Positions 7,034 through 16,100 of a DNA stretch of 17,900 nucleotides are shown one piece after another. The translations under genes were made by a program, and so were the position numbers. The DNA lies in the NCBI GenBank assembly GCA_900765975.1, contig CAAFTS010000117.1, forward strand, positions 1-17,900. The letters run 5' to 3'. The notes beneath the pieces are model-generated. The model had not been told where the DNA came from. It saw only the letters and a list, made by a program, of their open reading frames with translations, and did not search any database. The stretch comes from Lachnospiraceae bacterium (GTDB taxonomy: Bacteria; Bacillota; Clostridia; Lachnospirales; Lachnospiraceae). Position 1 is the stretch's first letter; each line of letters begins with the position of its first letter.

Positions 7034-8047
7034 TTATGTGATTTTTTTACCACCTGGAATCTTTCGGATTCCTTTGACACAAATATATGACACCAGAAGA
7101 ATTCCGATCGTCAGTACAGGCACTGCAAGATACGCCGATACAGCCTCTGCCTCCAGATGTTTTTTATACATATCCAAAAATAAAATATGGATAAAATAAA
7201 TCCCCAGAGAACATCCACACCAAGAATCAATCCATTTCTTCGTTCGTTCTTTTAATTTCATTTTTCCATTTCCAAGTTTCAGCATCAATAAAAAGAATGC
7301 TGCACTGCTTATAATGATCAGCGGAAATCCATACTCCAGGGTATGCTCAATATGATCTCCTTTTAATATACTCATTCCTGACGTAATTCCAATATTTAAT
7401 ACATTGCTTACTATGAATATCCACGCTAGATTCTTTGTACTGAACCATTTATAATCCCTGTGTTTTTTCAAATAATACCCAAGGAAAAAATAAAAATCAT
7501 ATACTCGATCCCCAAACAAAGGAACGTCATAATAGAGTTCCCCTCCCAATACTTTCAGCGCCCAATTCACCAGAACCGCTATGGCTCCGACAATCAGGAA
7601 GGCTTTCTCCATCCTAACACTGAAATGGCGCACCATAACTTGAAAGAACGGCAGGACCAGATAAATTGGAATCATCGCATACAAATACCAGAGATGGGGT
7701 TCTGTCGGAACCCAGAATACTTCTTCCAAACGTACTTCCGTATGCATATAATACAGATTCCAAAAATAATATACAGCGCTCCATAAGATGAGCGGCGGAA
7801 AAAAACGCAGCATCCGCATCCAGCTCTTTTCCATCGGTTCTTCTCTTCCCAGCAGTAGCGCCCCGCTCAACATAAAAAAGCAGGGCACACTCACTCTTGC
7901 AAAAGTATCCAGTACAAGAGAAAATGTATACTCTCCCGCACTGATTTTTCCAAATGCTCTGCAATAATAATTTGTCACATGAATCACAACCACCAATATG
8001 AAGGAAATGGTTCTGATTAGTTCCAGATTATAGTTCTTCTCTTTCAT
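7034..8047 (-). CDS. Integral membrane acyltransferase (Acyltransferase 3 family)
   Basis: This 337-residue protein has about ten membrane segments. It opens with the family signature LELIRTISFILVVVIHVTNYY, where R12 and H23 form the conserved R-x10-H pair of Acyl_transf_3/OafA-like enzymes. TEPHLWYLYAMIPIYLVLPFF in the middle is also typical. Such proteins move acyl groups (often acetyl) from the cytosol to sugars or cell-wall polymers on the outer face. The acceptor cannot be read from sequence. The ATG at 8047 is chosen over TTG at 8050 because GGAGAGG lies 6 nt upstream of it. Only 3 nt separate it from the dinB stop, so it is almost certainly translated from the clpB operon message. Confidence 0.85.
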   Translation of the reverse strand: MKEKNYNLELIRTISFILVVVIHVTNYYCRAFGKISAGEYTFSLVLDTFARVSVPCFFMLSGALLLGREEPMEKSWMRMLRFFPPLILWSAVYYFWNLYYMHTEVRLEEVFWVPTEPHLWYLYAMIPIYLVLPFFQVMVRHFSVRMEKAFLIVGAIAVLVNWALKVLGGELYYDVPLFGDRVYDFYFFLGYYLKKHRDYKWFSTKNLAWIFIVSNVLNIGITSGMSILKGDHIEHTLEYGFPLIIISSAAFFLLMLKLGNGKMKLKERTKKWIDSWCGCSLGIYFIHILFLDMYKKHLEAEAVSAYLAVPVLTIGILLVSYICVKGIRKIPGGKKIT

Positions 8048-8050
8048 CAA

Positions 8051-9259
8051 TTACCTCTCCGGTTTCTTCATAAGACTAGCTTTTTTTACTGCATTTTCTC
8101 CAAAACGTTTTCGAATCTCTTCCATTGCAGCATTAAGCTTTTTATGCTTTTCATCCGGTTCTTTCGGAAACTCAATATCAAAAATACTGAGTTGCTCCGG
8201 TTCTGATTCATCTGCTAATTTGGATGTACGGATTCCAAGGAGCCGTACCGGCTCTCCGCTCCACGCCTCTTCGAAAAGCTGACATGCGGTCTCATACAAA
8301 ATCTTGGCATCATTTGTCGGTTTGGAAAGCTGACATTGATGAGACATGGTTTGAAAATCATGGTACTTCACTTCCATACTGACCATCTTTGCCTTCTGTC
8401 CGGCATTTTGAAGTCTCCTGCCCACACTCTCTGCCAATTCTCGAAAAACCAGCTGTACTTCTTCATAAGTAGACGCATCTTCAGAAAGTGTCGTAGAATT
8501 GCCGATTCCTTTTGCCTCCGTCTGTTCTGATTGAACAGATGAATGGTCAATTCCATTTGCAAATTCCCAGAGCATTTTCCCATGACTTTTCAAATGCAGC
8601 ATGATCAGATTCAAGTCTGCCTGTGCCAAATCACCGATTGTATAAATTTCCAGCTTTTTCAATGTCTCCACACTGGAACGCCCCGCCATAAATAAGTCTC
8701 CAATGGGAAGAGGCCACATTTTCACCGAAATCTCTTCCGGAAACAAGGTATGTATCTTATCCGGTTTTTCAAAATCAGATGCCATCTTCGCCAGAAGTTT
8801 ATTGGATGATATTCCCACATTTACCGTAAATCCGAATTTCTCCCGAATCCCGTTTTTGATTGCCAGCGCACCCTCTACCGGAGATGCATACTGATTTGCA
8901 ATTTTTGTGAAATCCATATAGCATTCATCCACACTGACTTGCTCAATCTCTGTTGTATACGTCCGCAGGTATTCCATCAATTCTGCACTTTTTGCACGAT
9001 ACATCCGATGATTCGGCGGCTCCATAATCAGATTCGGACACTTACGAAAGGCATTCGCCACCGGTTCCCCGGTGTGAATGCCATATTTCTTGGCAGAAAG
9101 TGACTTCGCCAATACGACGCCATGCCGCGACTTCTGATCCCCGCCGATAATTGCGGGTACCTGACGAATGTCCACTTCTGCTCCATTCTTTAATTGTTCC
9201 ACTGCTGTCCAGCTTAAAAACGCTGAATTTACATCAATGTGAAAAATAATTGACGCCAT
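8051..9259 (-). CDS. dinB: Y-family translesion DNA polymerase (DinB/Pol IV type)
   Basis: This is a 402-residue polymerase. The first metal-binding Asp is D9 in FHIDVNSAF, and the catalytic pair D111-E112 lies in VSVDECYMDF. Both are intact, so the enzyme should be active. The little-finger region extends to about residue 350. A sliding-clamp motif QLSIF is at 356-360, followed by an unusually long tail of about 42 mostly charged residues. The ATG at 9259 with GAGGAAG upstream is preferred to an in-frame GTG at 9271. It starts 13 nt after the clpB stop, its ribosome site overlapping the end of clpB. This links an error-prone polymerase to heat-shock transcription. Confidence 0.9.
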   Translation of the reverse strand: MASIIFHIDVNSAFLSWTAVEQLKNGAEVDIRQVPAIIGGDQKSRHGVVLAKSLSAKKYGIHTGEPVANAFRKCPNLIMEPPNHRMYRAKSAELMEYLRTYTTEIEQVSVDECYMDFTKIANQYASPVEGALAIKNGIREKFGFTVNVGISSNKLLAKMASDFEKPDKIHTLFPEEISVKMWPLPIGDLFMAGRSSVETLKKLEIYTIGDLAQADLNLIMLHLKSHGKMLWEFANGIDHSSVQSEQTEAKGIGNSTTLSEDASTYEEVQLVFRELAESVGRRLQNAGQKAKMVSMEVKYHDFQTMSHQCQLSKPTNDAKILYETACQLFEEAWSGEPVRLLGIRTSKLADESEPEQLSIFDIEFPKEPDEKHKKLNAAMEEIRKRFGENAVKKASLMKKPER

Positions 9260-9272
9260 GAACTTCCTCACT

Positions 9273-11855
9273 TTACTTTATACGTGGTTCCAATTTTCCG
9301 TCAACGACATCAATCAATATACAATCGCCTCTTCCTACATTTCCTGCCAGAATCAATCTTGCTGCCAATGTCTCTACATTTTTCTGCAGATACCGTTTCA
9401 GCGGACGCGCACCGTACATCGGATCGTAACCGCCTTCCACTACAAAGTTCTTTGCCGCATCTGTCAATTCAATCGACAGCTCTTTTTCTTCCAATCGCCT
9501 GTTGACATCGTTTACCAATAAATCAATAATTGCATAAATATTGGATTTCGTCAACGGTTTAAACATAATGATTTCATCTAATCGATTCAAAAATTCCGGT
9601 CGGAAGTGTGCCCGCAGCTCATTCATGACCAAATTTTGATTCTCGGCATCGATTGTTCCGTCTTCCTCAATTCCATCCAGTAAATAATTGGCTCCGATAT
9701 TGGAAGTCATGATTAAGATTGTATTCTTAAAGTCTACCGTACGTCCCTGTGAGTCTGTAATCCGTCCGTCATCCAATACTTGCAGAAGTACATTGAATAC
9801 ATCCGGATGTGCTTTCTCTACCTCGTCAAAGAGTACAACGGAATACGGCTTTCTGCGGACAGCCTCTGTCAACTGACCCCCTTCATCATAACCTACATAT
9901 CCCGGAGGCGCTCCAATCAGACGAGACACAGAATACTTCTCCATGTACTCACTCATGTCAATACGCACCATATTATTTTCATCATCGAACAGACTCTCTG
10001 CCAATGCTTTGGCAAGTTCTGTCTTACCAACACCTGTCGGTCCCCAAAATAAGAAGGAACCAATCGGCTTAGAAGGATCCTTGATTCCGGCTTTGGAGCG
10101 AATGATTGCCTCCGTAACCAGCTCCACACCTTCATCCTGTCCAATCACACGTTTGTGCAGTTCATCTGCTAAATGCAAAGTCTTGCTGCGTTCACTCTCA
10201 TTTAGCTTTGCCACCGGAATCCCCGTCCATCTGGAAATAATTCTTGCAATCTCTTCATCGGTCACCGCCTCATGCACCAATGACAGGTCTTTTTCTTTCA
10301 GTTTGGTTTCTTCCACTTCTAACTGCTGCTGTAGCTGTGGCAATGTGCCATACTGAAGTTCTGCTGCCTTATTCAGATCATACTCACGCTGCGCCTTCTG
10401 AATATCCCGGTTGACCTGTTCAATCTGCTCCCGGATTTTCTGAACCCGCTCTACCGAAGTCTTTTCATTATCCCACTGTGCCTTCTGTCCGGCATATTCT
10501 TCCCGCAGCGTTGCCAGCTCTTCCTGTAAATGAACCAGACGCTCCTGACTTAACCGGTCATTTTCCTTCTTTAATGCCTCTTCTTCAATCTCCAACTGCA
10601 TAATACGACGGCTTAATTCATCCAACTCTGTCGGCATGGAATCTAATTCCGTTTTGATCAATGCACAGGCTTCATCCACAAGATCGATCGCCTTATCCGG
10701 CAGGAACCGGTCTGAGATATAACGATTGGATAACGTTGCTGCTGCAACCAATGCGCTATCCGTAATCTTCACTCCATGGAAGACCTCATACCTCTCTTTC
10801 AAGCCACGCAGAATCGAAATTGCATCCTCCACATTGGGCTCATCTACCAGTACCGGCTGGAAACGACGCTCCAATGCAGCATCTTTTTCAATATACTGAC
10901 GGTATTCATCCAAAGTTGTTGCACCGATACAGTGCAGCTCCCCTCTGGCAAGCATTGGCTTTAACATATTTCCCGCATCCATAGCTCCGTCTGTCTTACC
11001 TGCACCGACAATGGTGTGCAGCTCGTCAATGAACAGAATAATCTTACCATCACTGTTCTTCACTTCTTCCAGAACCGCTTTCAAACGTTCCTCAAATTCA
11101 CCACGATATTTGGCGCCTGCAACCAGCGCTCCCATATCCAGTGAGAAAATTGTCTTATCTTTCAAACCTTCCGGCACATCGCCTTTGACAATCCTCTGTG
11201 CCAGTCCTTCTACAACTGCCGTCTTACCGACACCAGGCTCACCAATCAATACCGGATTGTTCTTCGTCTTACGAGATAAGATCCGAACCACGTTGCGAAT
11301 CTCTTCATCTCGTCCAATGACAGGATCTAACTTCTGCTCTCTTGCACGCTCCACCAGATCCTGGCCGTATTTGTTCAACGTATCATAAGTAGCCTCCGGA
11401 TTATCACTGGTCACCCGCTGATTTCCCCGAACGGTAGATAATGCCTGAAGGAATCCCTCCCGGCTGATACCCATCTCCTGAAACAGACTCTTCATCTCAC
11501 GACTTGCATATTTCAGCAATGCCAGGAAGAGATGTTCAACCGAAACATACTCATCGCCCATCTGTTTTGCCTCATCCTCTGCATGAATCAAAACATTATT
11601 CAAATCCTGACCGATAAATACCTGACCGCCCTGAACCTTCGGACGTTTATTGATTGCCTCCTCTACCCGATTCACAAACAATGTGCTCTGAAAGCCCATC
11701 TTCTCTAACAACTTTAAAATCAAACTATTATCCTGTGTAACAAGCGCATATAATAAATGCTCCTGCGCAATTTCCTGATTACCATAGTCATACGCAAGTT
11801 TCTCGCACGCTTGTACAGCCTGTAACGAATTTTGTGTAAATTTATTAATATTCAT
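9273..11855 (-). CDS. clpB: ClpB, Hsp100 protein disaggregase
   Basis: This 860-residue protein has the full ClpB layout. It has an N-terminal double repeat (1-145), NBD1 with Walker A GEPGVGKT (205-212) and Walker B LFIDELH, and pore loop KYRGEFE (249-255). A long coiled-coil middle domain spans about 405-525. NBD2 has Walker A GPTGVGKT (605-612), Walker [10 protein letters not shown] and pore loop GYVGYDEGG. The M-domain separates it from ClpA/ClpC, and the length is typical. It works with DnaK/DnaJ/GrpE to pull proteins out of aggregates by ATP-driven threading through a hexamer. AGGAGG lies 9 nt before the ATG. A CIRCE operator and sigma-A promoter lie directly upstream, indicating HrcA control. 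It is the first gene of an apparent five-gene operon. Confidence 0.97.
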   Translation of the reverse strand: MNINKFTQNSLQAVQACEKLAYDYGNQEIAQEHLLYALVTQDNSLILKLLEKMGFQSTLFVNRVEEAINKRPKVQGGQVFIGQDLNNVLIHAEDEAKQMGDEYVSVEHLFLALLKYASREMKSLFQEMGISREGFLQALSTVRGNQRVTSDNPEATYDTLNKYGQDLVERAREQKLDPVIGRDEEIRNVVRILSRKTKNNPVLIGEPGVGKTAVVEGLAQRIVKGDVPEGLKDKTIFSLDMGALVAGAKYRGEFEERLKAVLEEVKNSDGKIILFIDELHTIVGAGKTDGAMDAGNMLKPMLARGELHCIGATTLDEYRQYIEKDAALERRFQPVLVDEPNVEDAISILRGLKERYEVFHGVKITDSALVAAATLSNRYISDRFLPDKAIDLVDEACALIKTELDSMPTELDELSRRIMQLEIEEEALKKENDRLSQERLVHLQEELATLREEYAGQKAQWDNEKTSVERVQKIREQIEQVNRDIQKAQREYDLNKAAELQYGTLPQLQQQLEVEETKLKEKDLSLVHEAVTDEEIARIISRWTGIPVAKLNESERSKTLHLADELHKRVIGQDEGVELVTEAIIRSKAGIKDPSKPIGSFLFWGPTGVGKTELAKALAESLFDDENNMVRIDMSEYMEKYSVSRLIGAPPGYVGYDEGGQLTEAVRRKPYSVVLFDEVEKAHPDVFNVLLQVLDDGRITDSQGRTVDFKNTILIMTSNIGANYLLDGIEEDGTIDAENQNLVMNELRAHFRPEFLNRLDEIIMFKPLTKSNIYAIIDLLVNDVNRRLEEKELSIELTDAAKNFVVEGGYDPMYGARPLKRYLQKNVETLAARLILAGNVGRGDCILIDVVDGKLEPRIK

Positions 11856-11899
11856 ATAGCAAATCCTCCTTTACTACATTCTGTTCTATTGACGATATA

Positions 11900-11928
11900 A
11901 CAATAGCACGATTTGTTAGCACTGTAAA
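11900..11928 (-). promoter_or_regulatory. Sigma-A promoter of the clpB operon
   Basis: On the minus strand TTTACA (11923-11928) and TATTGT (11900-11905) are separated by 17 bp. The -35 element lies inside the CIRCE element, so bound HrcA would block RNA polymerase. The expected start is near 11893, giving a leader of about 38 nt before the ATG. Confidence 0.7.
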
Positions 11929-11942
11929 GAGGAGAGTGCTAA
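11916..11942. promoter_or_regulatory. CIRCE heat-shock operator (HrcA binding site)
   Basis: On the plus strand the arms TTAGCACTG (11916-11924) and GAGTGCTAA (11934-11942) are separated by exactly 9 bases. This matches the CIRCE consensus TTAGCACTC-N9-GAGTGCTAA at 17 of 18 arm positions. The one mismatch is the last base of the left arm. HrcA bound here would repress clpB and the genes behind it until heat or other proteotoxic stress. Confidence 0.92.
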
Positions 11943-11998
11943 TTCTTTTATGAATTTTTTGTGAATTACATAAACACACATCCCACAAATAGTCTGTT

Positions 11999-13285
11999 TT
12001 AAATAAGCATCAGTCTTTCCTGATGTCCATCCAAATATTCTACTTTTCCATTTTTGCAAATATCCTCTTCTAAGTACATAAATACTTGCTGTTGATCCCA
12101 TACCGCAATGTTGTCATACACATTTAACTCCAATGCATAACAAGTCTGATCTTCTACCGGGCGTTCTCCGTTCCCTTTTACAAAGCCCTGATTGCTGTAC
12201 AGTCCGATTGTTGGTCCTGCACCATGTCCAAACGTTCCCAACGGATGGGTATACAACATCGGCTGAATCCCTTCTTCTTTTGCTTTTGCAACAGATGCTT
12301 CAAAAACATCATTTCCTGACACGCCTGTCTTCATCTCATTCATAACAATTTCACGGAACCTATTTCCCTTATCCAGAAGTTCTTCTAGTTCCTTCGGAGC
12401 TTCTTGTTCACCTTCTTTTAATAAATATGCCACCCACTGCATATCTGTATGAAGATGTACATAAAGGCCATTTAACCCAATATCACAATGCAACAACTCT
12501 CCTGGATAAATGATTTCTTCAAACATCCTACTTACATTGCTTCCTTTTCGTTGCAAATCTACATCCGGACCAAACCAGTACTGATATCCTACTTCACTAA
12601 TCATATTTCTCATACACCATTCTATATCTGTTGTCGTCGTAACTCCCGGTGTAATAAATTCCTTACTGAACGTATAATTTACAATATCATGTGTTACACT
12701 AGTCAACACCTTCATTGCTTCCTTTTCCAACGGAGAAACTCGCTGAAGCCAGCGAACTGTTACCTCTTCCCCATCGCAAATTTTTTCCGCATACTGTTCT
12801 CCCAAAGCCTCTTTCAACTGATCCATTAATGTAGAGGAGAGACCATCACAAAATCCATATAAAAAGCTTCTATTTACTGCAATTTTTTCTGGTTCAAGTT
12901 CTTCCACTACACGTTTCACAGTCTGCCACACGTCTTCCCCTTTTTCTTGCACATTTTCATAAATATGGCTCATTTCCGGAGAATGCATACCTACCGCCAT
13001 TTTCCGGATTTTTCCGTTTTCTCGGTTTCTGTGAAAAATCAATACACTGATCCTTCTTGCCTCAGGCATATCCCATGTAAACAGTGTATGTATGATCGGA
13101 TCTTCACAATTTTCACGTGAAAGCACCATCCAAAGATCCATACCTGACTCTTCCATTGCCCATGGTAGCACTGTTTCCAAACGTTCTTTCAAAATTTTTG
13201 TGCTTAACTCTGCCTGTTTTTGCAGTGGATATAACCCAGCACTCTCTAATTTCTGCTTCATATTTTCAATAACTTGCTGATACAT
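11999..13285 (-). CDS. M24-family metallopeptidase (Xaa-Pro peptidase-like)
   Basis: This 428-residue protein has an N-terminal creatinase-like half (about 1-185) and a C-terminal pita-bread M24 half. Five candidate metal ligands are visible: D268 (CDIG), D281 (HTDMQW), H354 (GHGAG), E386 (ALELNV) and E407 (YLEEDI). The two Asp are 13 apart rather than the usual 11, and the substrate-binding IHE-type His of classical aminopeptidase P is not evident. It therefore belongs to a divergent M24 branch. It is probably a cytosolic peptidase acting on proline-containing or other short peptides. The start has an AAAGGA site. It lies 23 nt after the second M24 gene and is the last gene of the peptide-uptake operon. 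Confidence 0.82.
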   Translation of the reverse strand: MYQQVIENMKQKLESAGLYPLQKQAELSTKILKERLETVLPWAMEESGMDLWMVLSRENCEDPIIHTLFTWDMPEARRISVLIFHRNRENGKIRKMAVGMHSPEMSHIYENVQEKGEDVWQTVKRVVEELEPEKIAVNRSFLYGFCDGLSSTLMDQLKEALGEQYAEKICDGEEVTVRWLQRVSPLEKEAMKVLTSVTHDIVNYTFSKEFITPGVTTTTDIEWCMRNMISEVGYQYWFGPDVDLQRKGSNVSRMFEEIIYPGELLHCDIGLNGLYVHLHTDMQWVAYLLKEGEQEAPKELEELLDKGNRFREIVMNEMKTGVSGNDVFEASVAKAKEEGIQPMLYTHPLGTFGHGAGPTIGLYSNQGFVKGNGERPVEDQTCYALELNVYDNIAVWDQQQVFMYLEEDICKNGKVEYLDGHQERLMLI

Positions 13286-13308
13286 ATTCTGATTTCCTTT
13301 CCCACTCT

Positions 13309-14382
13309 TTATAATTCAATTAACTCTTTTTCTGCTTTTGTCAAATTGATACAACCTATTTCTGTCACAATAATATCGTCTTCAATCCGTACGCCTCCAA
13401 AATCCGGAAGATATATTCCCGGTTCTACTGTCATGATCATTCCCGGTTTTATCGGGATATCACATGCCTGATTCTGACTGAATCTTGGAGCCTCATGAAT
13501 TTCAAGTCCAAAACTGTGCCCAAGCCCATGCCCAAAATATTCTCCGTATCCTCTCTGAGTAATTAGATCACGGGCAACTTTGTCAATTTCTTTTCCTGTC
13601 TTTCCAGGTGCGATTGCGGCAATCGACGCATTCTGTGCCTCTAATGTGATTTCATAGATTTCTTTTTGTTTCGCATTCGCCTTTCCAAGACACACCGTTC
13701 TTGTAACATCCGACCAATATCCATGGCAATTGCATCCGAAATCCATTGTAATGAAATCTCCTTTGCGAATTTTTCTCTCACCTGCAATTCCATGCGGCAA
13801 CGCTCCATGTTCTCCGCTTGCCACAATAAAACGGTCTGCCATACAATCCACTTCCGGATACTGACGCATATAGTCCTGAAGAATACGGTCAACGTCGGCC
13901 TCACTCATCCCCTCCCGAATCCTTGGTAGCACATATGCAAATGCAAGATCAGTAATCTCACATGCACGCTGGATTTTTTTAAGTTCTTCCTGATCCTTTA
14001 TCATCCGAAGTTCTGCCAAAATCTCATCTACCGATTCAATATCTGTAATTTTACAATTTTCTTTTAACCTTTCCAAAAACCGAAGACTCATAAATTCTTT
14101 TTCCACCCCGAGTTTTTGAATCTGATGTTTTTTCATCCATAAAAAAACATCTGTCTCTTGAAAAATCTTTACGATTTCCCATCCAGGACACTGTCGCTCC
14201 GCCTGTTCCCAATATCGAAAATCTACCAGAAAATATTGTCCGCTTTCTGTGATCAAAGCATATCCTGTACTCCCTGCAAATCCTGAAAGATAACGTCGGT
14301 TCGCCGGACTGTATACCAGCACTCCGTCCAGGTCCTTTTCTTTAAGCCACTTTTGTACCTTTACCGCCCGATTGTTTGTCAT
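13309..14382 (-). CDS. Xaa-Pro aminopeptidase/dipeptidase (M24B)
   Basis: This 357-residue protein has a creatinase-like N-domain (1-125, with SPANRRYLSGFAGSTGYALIT) and a canonical M24 domain. The metal ligands are D214 (DFGCN), D225 (SDVTRT), H289 (GHGLGHSFG), E320 (TVEPGIYLP) and E334 (RIEDD), and the substrate-side HE motif is present in LEIHEAP. The length fits YqhT/PepQ-like enzymes of Firmicutes, which cleave N-terminal residues before proline using two divalent metals. The ATG at 14382 with AAGGAG 9 nt upstream is preferred to the in-frame TTG at 14400. It lies 93 nt behind the peptide-binding protein gene, across a strong hairpin, and 23 nt before the second M24 gene. Confidence 0.9.
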   Translation of the reverse strand: MTNNRAVKVQKWLKEKDLDGVLVYSPANRRYLSGFAGSTGYALITESGQYFLVDFRYWEQAERQCPGWEIVKIFQETDVFLWMKKHQIQKLGVEKEFMSLRFLERLKENCKITDIESVDEILAELRMIKDQEELKKIQRACEITDLAFAYVLPRIREGMSEADVDRILQDYMRQYPEVDCMADRFIVASGEHGALPHGIAGERKIRKGDFITMDFGCNCHGYWSDVTRTVCLGKANAKQKEIYEITLEAQNASIAAIAPGKTGKEIDKVARDLITQRGYGEYFGHGLGHSFGLEIHEAPRFSQNQACDIPIKPGMIMTVEPGIYLPDFGGVRIEDDIIVTEIGCINLTKAEKELIEL

Positions 14383-14418
14383 TTTCCCAATCTCCTTCAA
14401 GCTTCTTTTTTATACTAA

Positions 14419-14450
14419 TTGCGGCGGAGACATATTTGCCTCCACCGCAA
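14419..14450 (-). other. Strong intercistronic hairpin between binding-protein and peptidase genes
   Basis: The arms TTGCGGCGGAGAC (14419-14431) and GCCTCCACCGCAA (14438-14450) enclose a 6-base loop. In the minus-strand RNA all 13 positions pair if two G-U pairs are allowed. No T-tract follows (the next bases are TTAGTATAAAAAAG), so it does not look like a complete Rho-independent terminator. A role in 3' mRNA stability of the abundant binding-protein message, or partial attenuation, fits better. Confidence 0.6.
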
Positions 14451-14475
14451 CCATAAAATACATTCTACAATTAAT

Positions 14476-16020
14476 TTAGAAAGAAATTTCCGGGATTCTC
14501 AAATCTCCATCAAAGTATACACCGAAGTTTTTCAAATTTGCATTATATGCATACAAATCTTCCGGACACTGTAAGAAGATACATGGAACCTCTTCCCATA
14601 CAATCTCCTGTGCTTTCATATAAGCTGCTTTTCTTTCTTCCTGATCTGTAGAGGTACGTCCTATTTCCAGTAACTTGTCTACTTCCGGATTTGTGTAGAA
14701 GGACATGTTTCCTCCCTCTCCATGCTGTGAAGAATGGAAGCTTGCATACAATGCATAGTCCGGATCTCCTGTATCAGAAGACCATCCTAATGAAAACGCC
14801 TCCAGATTTCCTGCGCAGACTTCACTGATATAAGTTGTTCTCTCCAACGGTCTGATCTCTACCTGAATACCTACTGCTGCCAACTGAGACTGTACCATCT
14901 CGGCAGTATCTTGACGCTGTTGACTTTCATCAGTTGTCATTACCATCTTAAATCCATCTGGATATCCTGCTTCCGCAAGAAGTTTTTTGGCTTTTTCCAC
15001 ATTATACTCATGTTTCGGAAGCTTATCATTAAATGCCCATACAACAGAACTCATCGGTGCTTCTGCAACCGTTCCAGTACCCTGGTATACTACATTATAA
15101 ATGGCCTCTTTATCAATCGCATAATTGATTGCCTGTCTTACTCTTACGTCATCATATGGTTTCATAGTTGTGTTCAAACCAATAAAGTTTACAGAAGATG
15201 CAACATTCTTAAATACTTTTACCCCATCAGCTTTTTCCAAACGCGGAATATCTGTTGCCTGGATATCCACTGCAATATCAACACCACCAGCCTCTACTTC
15301 AATGGAACGAGTTGCAACTTCAGGAATTGTTCTCCAAAGAACATTTGGAATTGCCGGAGCTTCTCCCCAATATTCTTCGTTTTCAGCAAGCGCAATGCTG
15401 TCTCCTGCATCCCAGCTTACAAATTTGTACGGACCTGTTCCAACTGGTTTCTGACCAACTGCATCTCCAGCTTCTGTGTAAGCTTTTTCGTTTACAATTG
15501 CCATAACAGGGTGACCTAAATGATTCAAAATCGGACCAAATGGCTCTGTCATCTTCATTTCAAATGTGTAATCATCTATGACTTTAGAATTTGCAAAGTC
15601 AATTGTTGCACGAATAGAACTTGCATGCGGGGATTCTGCAATTTTAGAAAATGAAAATGCAACGTCACTTGCTTTTAATTCTTCTCCGTTATGGAATTTC
15701 ACGCCTTTTCTTAATTTAAATACATAGGTGCAGTCATCTACAATTTCCCATGATTCTGCAAGAGATGGTGCGATATTTCCATCGTCATCCAATTTTACGA
15801 GTGTTTCAAAGATACAGTTTGCTACACGGATTGCAGGTGTATCTGTTGTTCCATATGGATCTAAAGATACCGGATCTGCACTCTGTGCAATTGTAAGTGT
15901 GTCTTTTTTTTCTGCTTTTCCTTCTGACGCTTGTCCTTCTTTCTTATCGCTTCCGCAGCCTACTACTGTCAGCATAACGAATACAAGAAGAAATGCCAGA
16001 ACACGTGTGAACTTTTTCAT
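14476..16020 (-). CDS. dppA: Peptide ABC transporter solute-binding lipoprotein (SBP_bac_5 family)
   Basis: This 514-residue protein has a lipoprotein signal: basic MKKFTR, a hydrophobic core, and lipobox VVGC with C22 as the lipidated residue. A short charged linker (GSDKKEGQASEGKAEKK) follows. The mature part is a family 5 binding protein: LTIAQSADPVSLDPYGTTD, VFKLRKGVKFHNGEELKASDVAFSF, QKPVGTGPYKFVSW, and VRVRQAINYAIDKEAI. The ATG at 16020 with AAGGAG is chosen because an upstream in-frame GTG/ATG region would displace the signal peptide. It captures di- or oligopeptides outside the membrane and hands them to the permease. DppA, OppA, glutathione (GsiB-like) or nickel binders share this fold. 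The adjoining peptidases favour peptides. The gene name is by similarity. Confidence 0.88.
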   Translation of the reverse strand: MKKFTRVLAFLLVFVMLTVVGCGSDKKEGQASEGKAEKKDTLTIAQSADPVSLDPYGTTDTPAIRVANCIFETLVKLDDDGNIAPSLAESWEIVDDCTYVFKLRKGVKFHNGEELKASDVAFSFSKIAESPHASSIRATIDFANSKVIDDYTFEMKMTEPFGPILNHLGHPVMAIVNEKAYTEAGDAVGQKPVGTGPYKFVSWDAGDSIALAENEEYWGEAPAIPNVLWRTIPEVATRSIEVEAGGVDIAVDIQATDIPRLEKADGVKVFKNVASSVNFIGLNTTMKPYDDVRVRQAINYAIDKEAIYNVVYQGTGTVAEAPMSSVVWAFNDKLPKHEYNVEKAKKLLAEAGYPDGFKMVMTTDESQQRQDTAEMVQSQLAAVGIQVEIRPLERTTYISEVCAGNLEAFSLGWSSDTGDPDYALYASFHSSQHGEGGNMSFYTNPEVDKLLEIGRTSTDQEERKAAYMKAQEIVWEEVPCIFLQCPEDLYAYNANLKNFGVYFDGDLRIPEISF

Positions 16021-16053
16021 ACTAATTCTCCTTTTACATTTTTTATTTTCAGA

Positions 16054-16076
16054 AAATGGTTTCCCGCAAACCATTT
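16054..16076 (-). other. Intercistronic hairpin between dppF-like and binding-protein genes
   Basis: The arms AAATGGTTT (16054-16062) and AAACCATTT (16068-16076) pair perfectly around a 5-base CCCGC loop in the 80-nt gap upstream of the binding-protein gene. No U-tract follows on the minus strand. It may be a 5' stabilising or processing hairpin that lets the binding protein be expressed more than the ATPases. Confidence 0.5.
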
Positions 16077-16100
16077 CATGAACATGATTTTAATTACTTC

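Noticed and set aside
9943..10356. 137-codon plus-strand open frame opposite clpB
   Set aside because: Antisense to the highly conserved ClpB NBD2 and middle domain; Ser-rich low-complexity translation with no family match.
11943..11998. Possible terminator between the last M24 gene and the CIRCE element
   Set aside because: Only weak AT-rich pairing (TTTGTG with CACAAA) was found, with no GC-rich stem. Termination here is possible but not supported.
14911..15519. 202-codon plus-strand open frame opposite the solute-binding protein gene
   Set aside because: It lies wholly antisense to a clear family 5 binding protein, shows no recognisable domain and has a Cys/Ser-rich composition typical of shadow frames.
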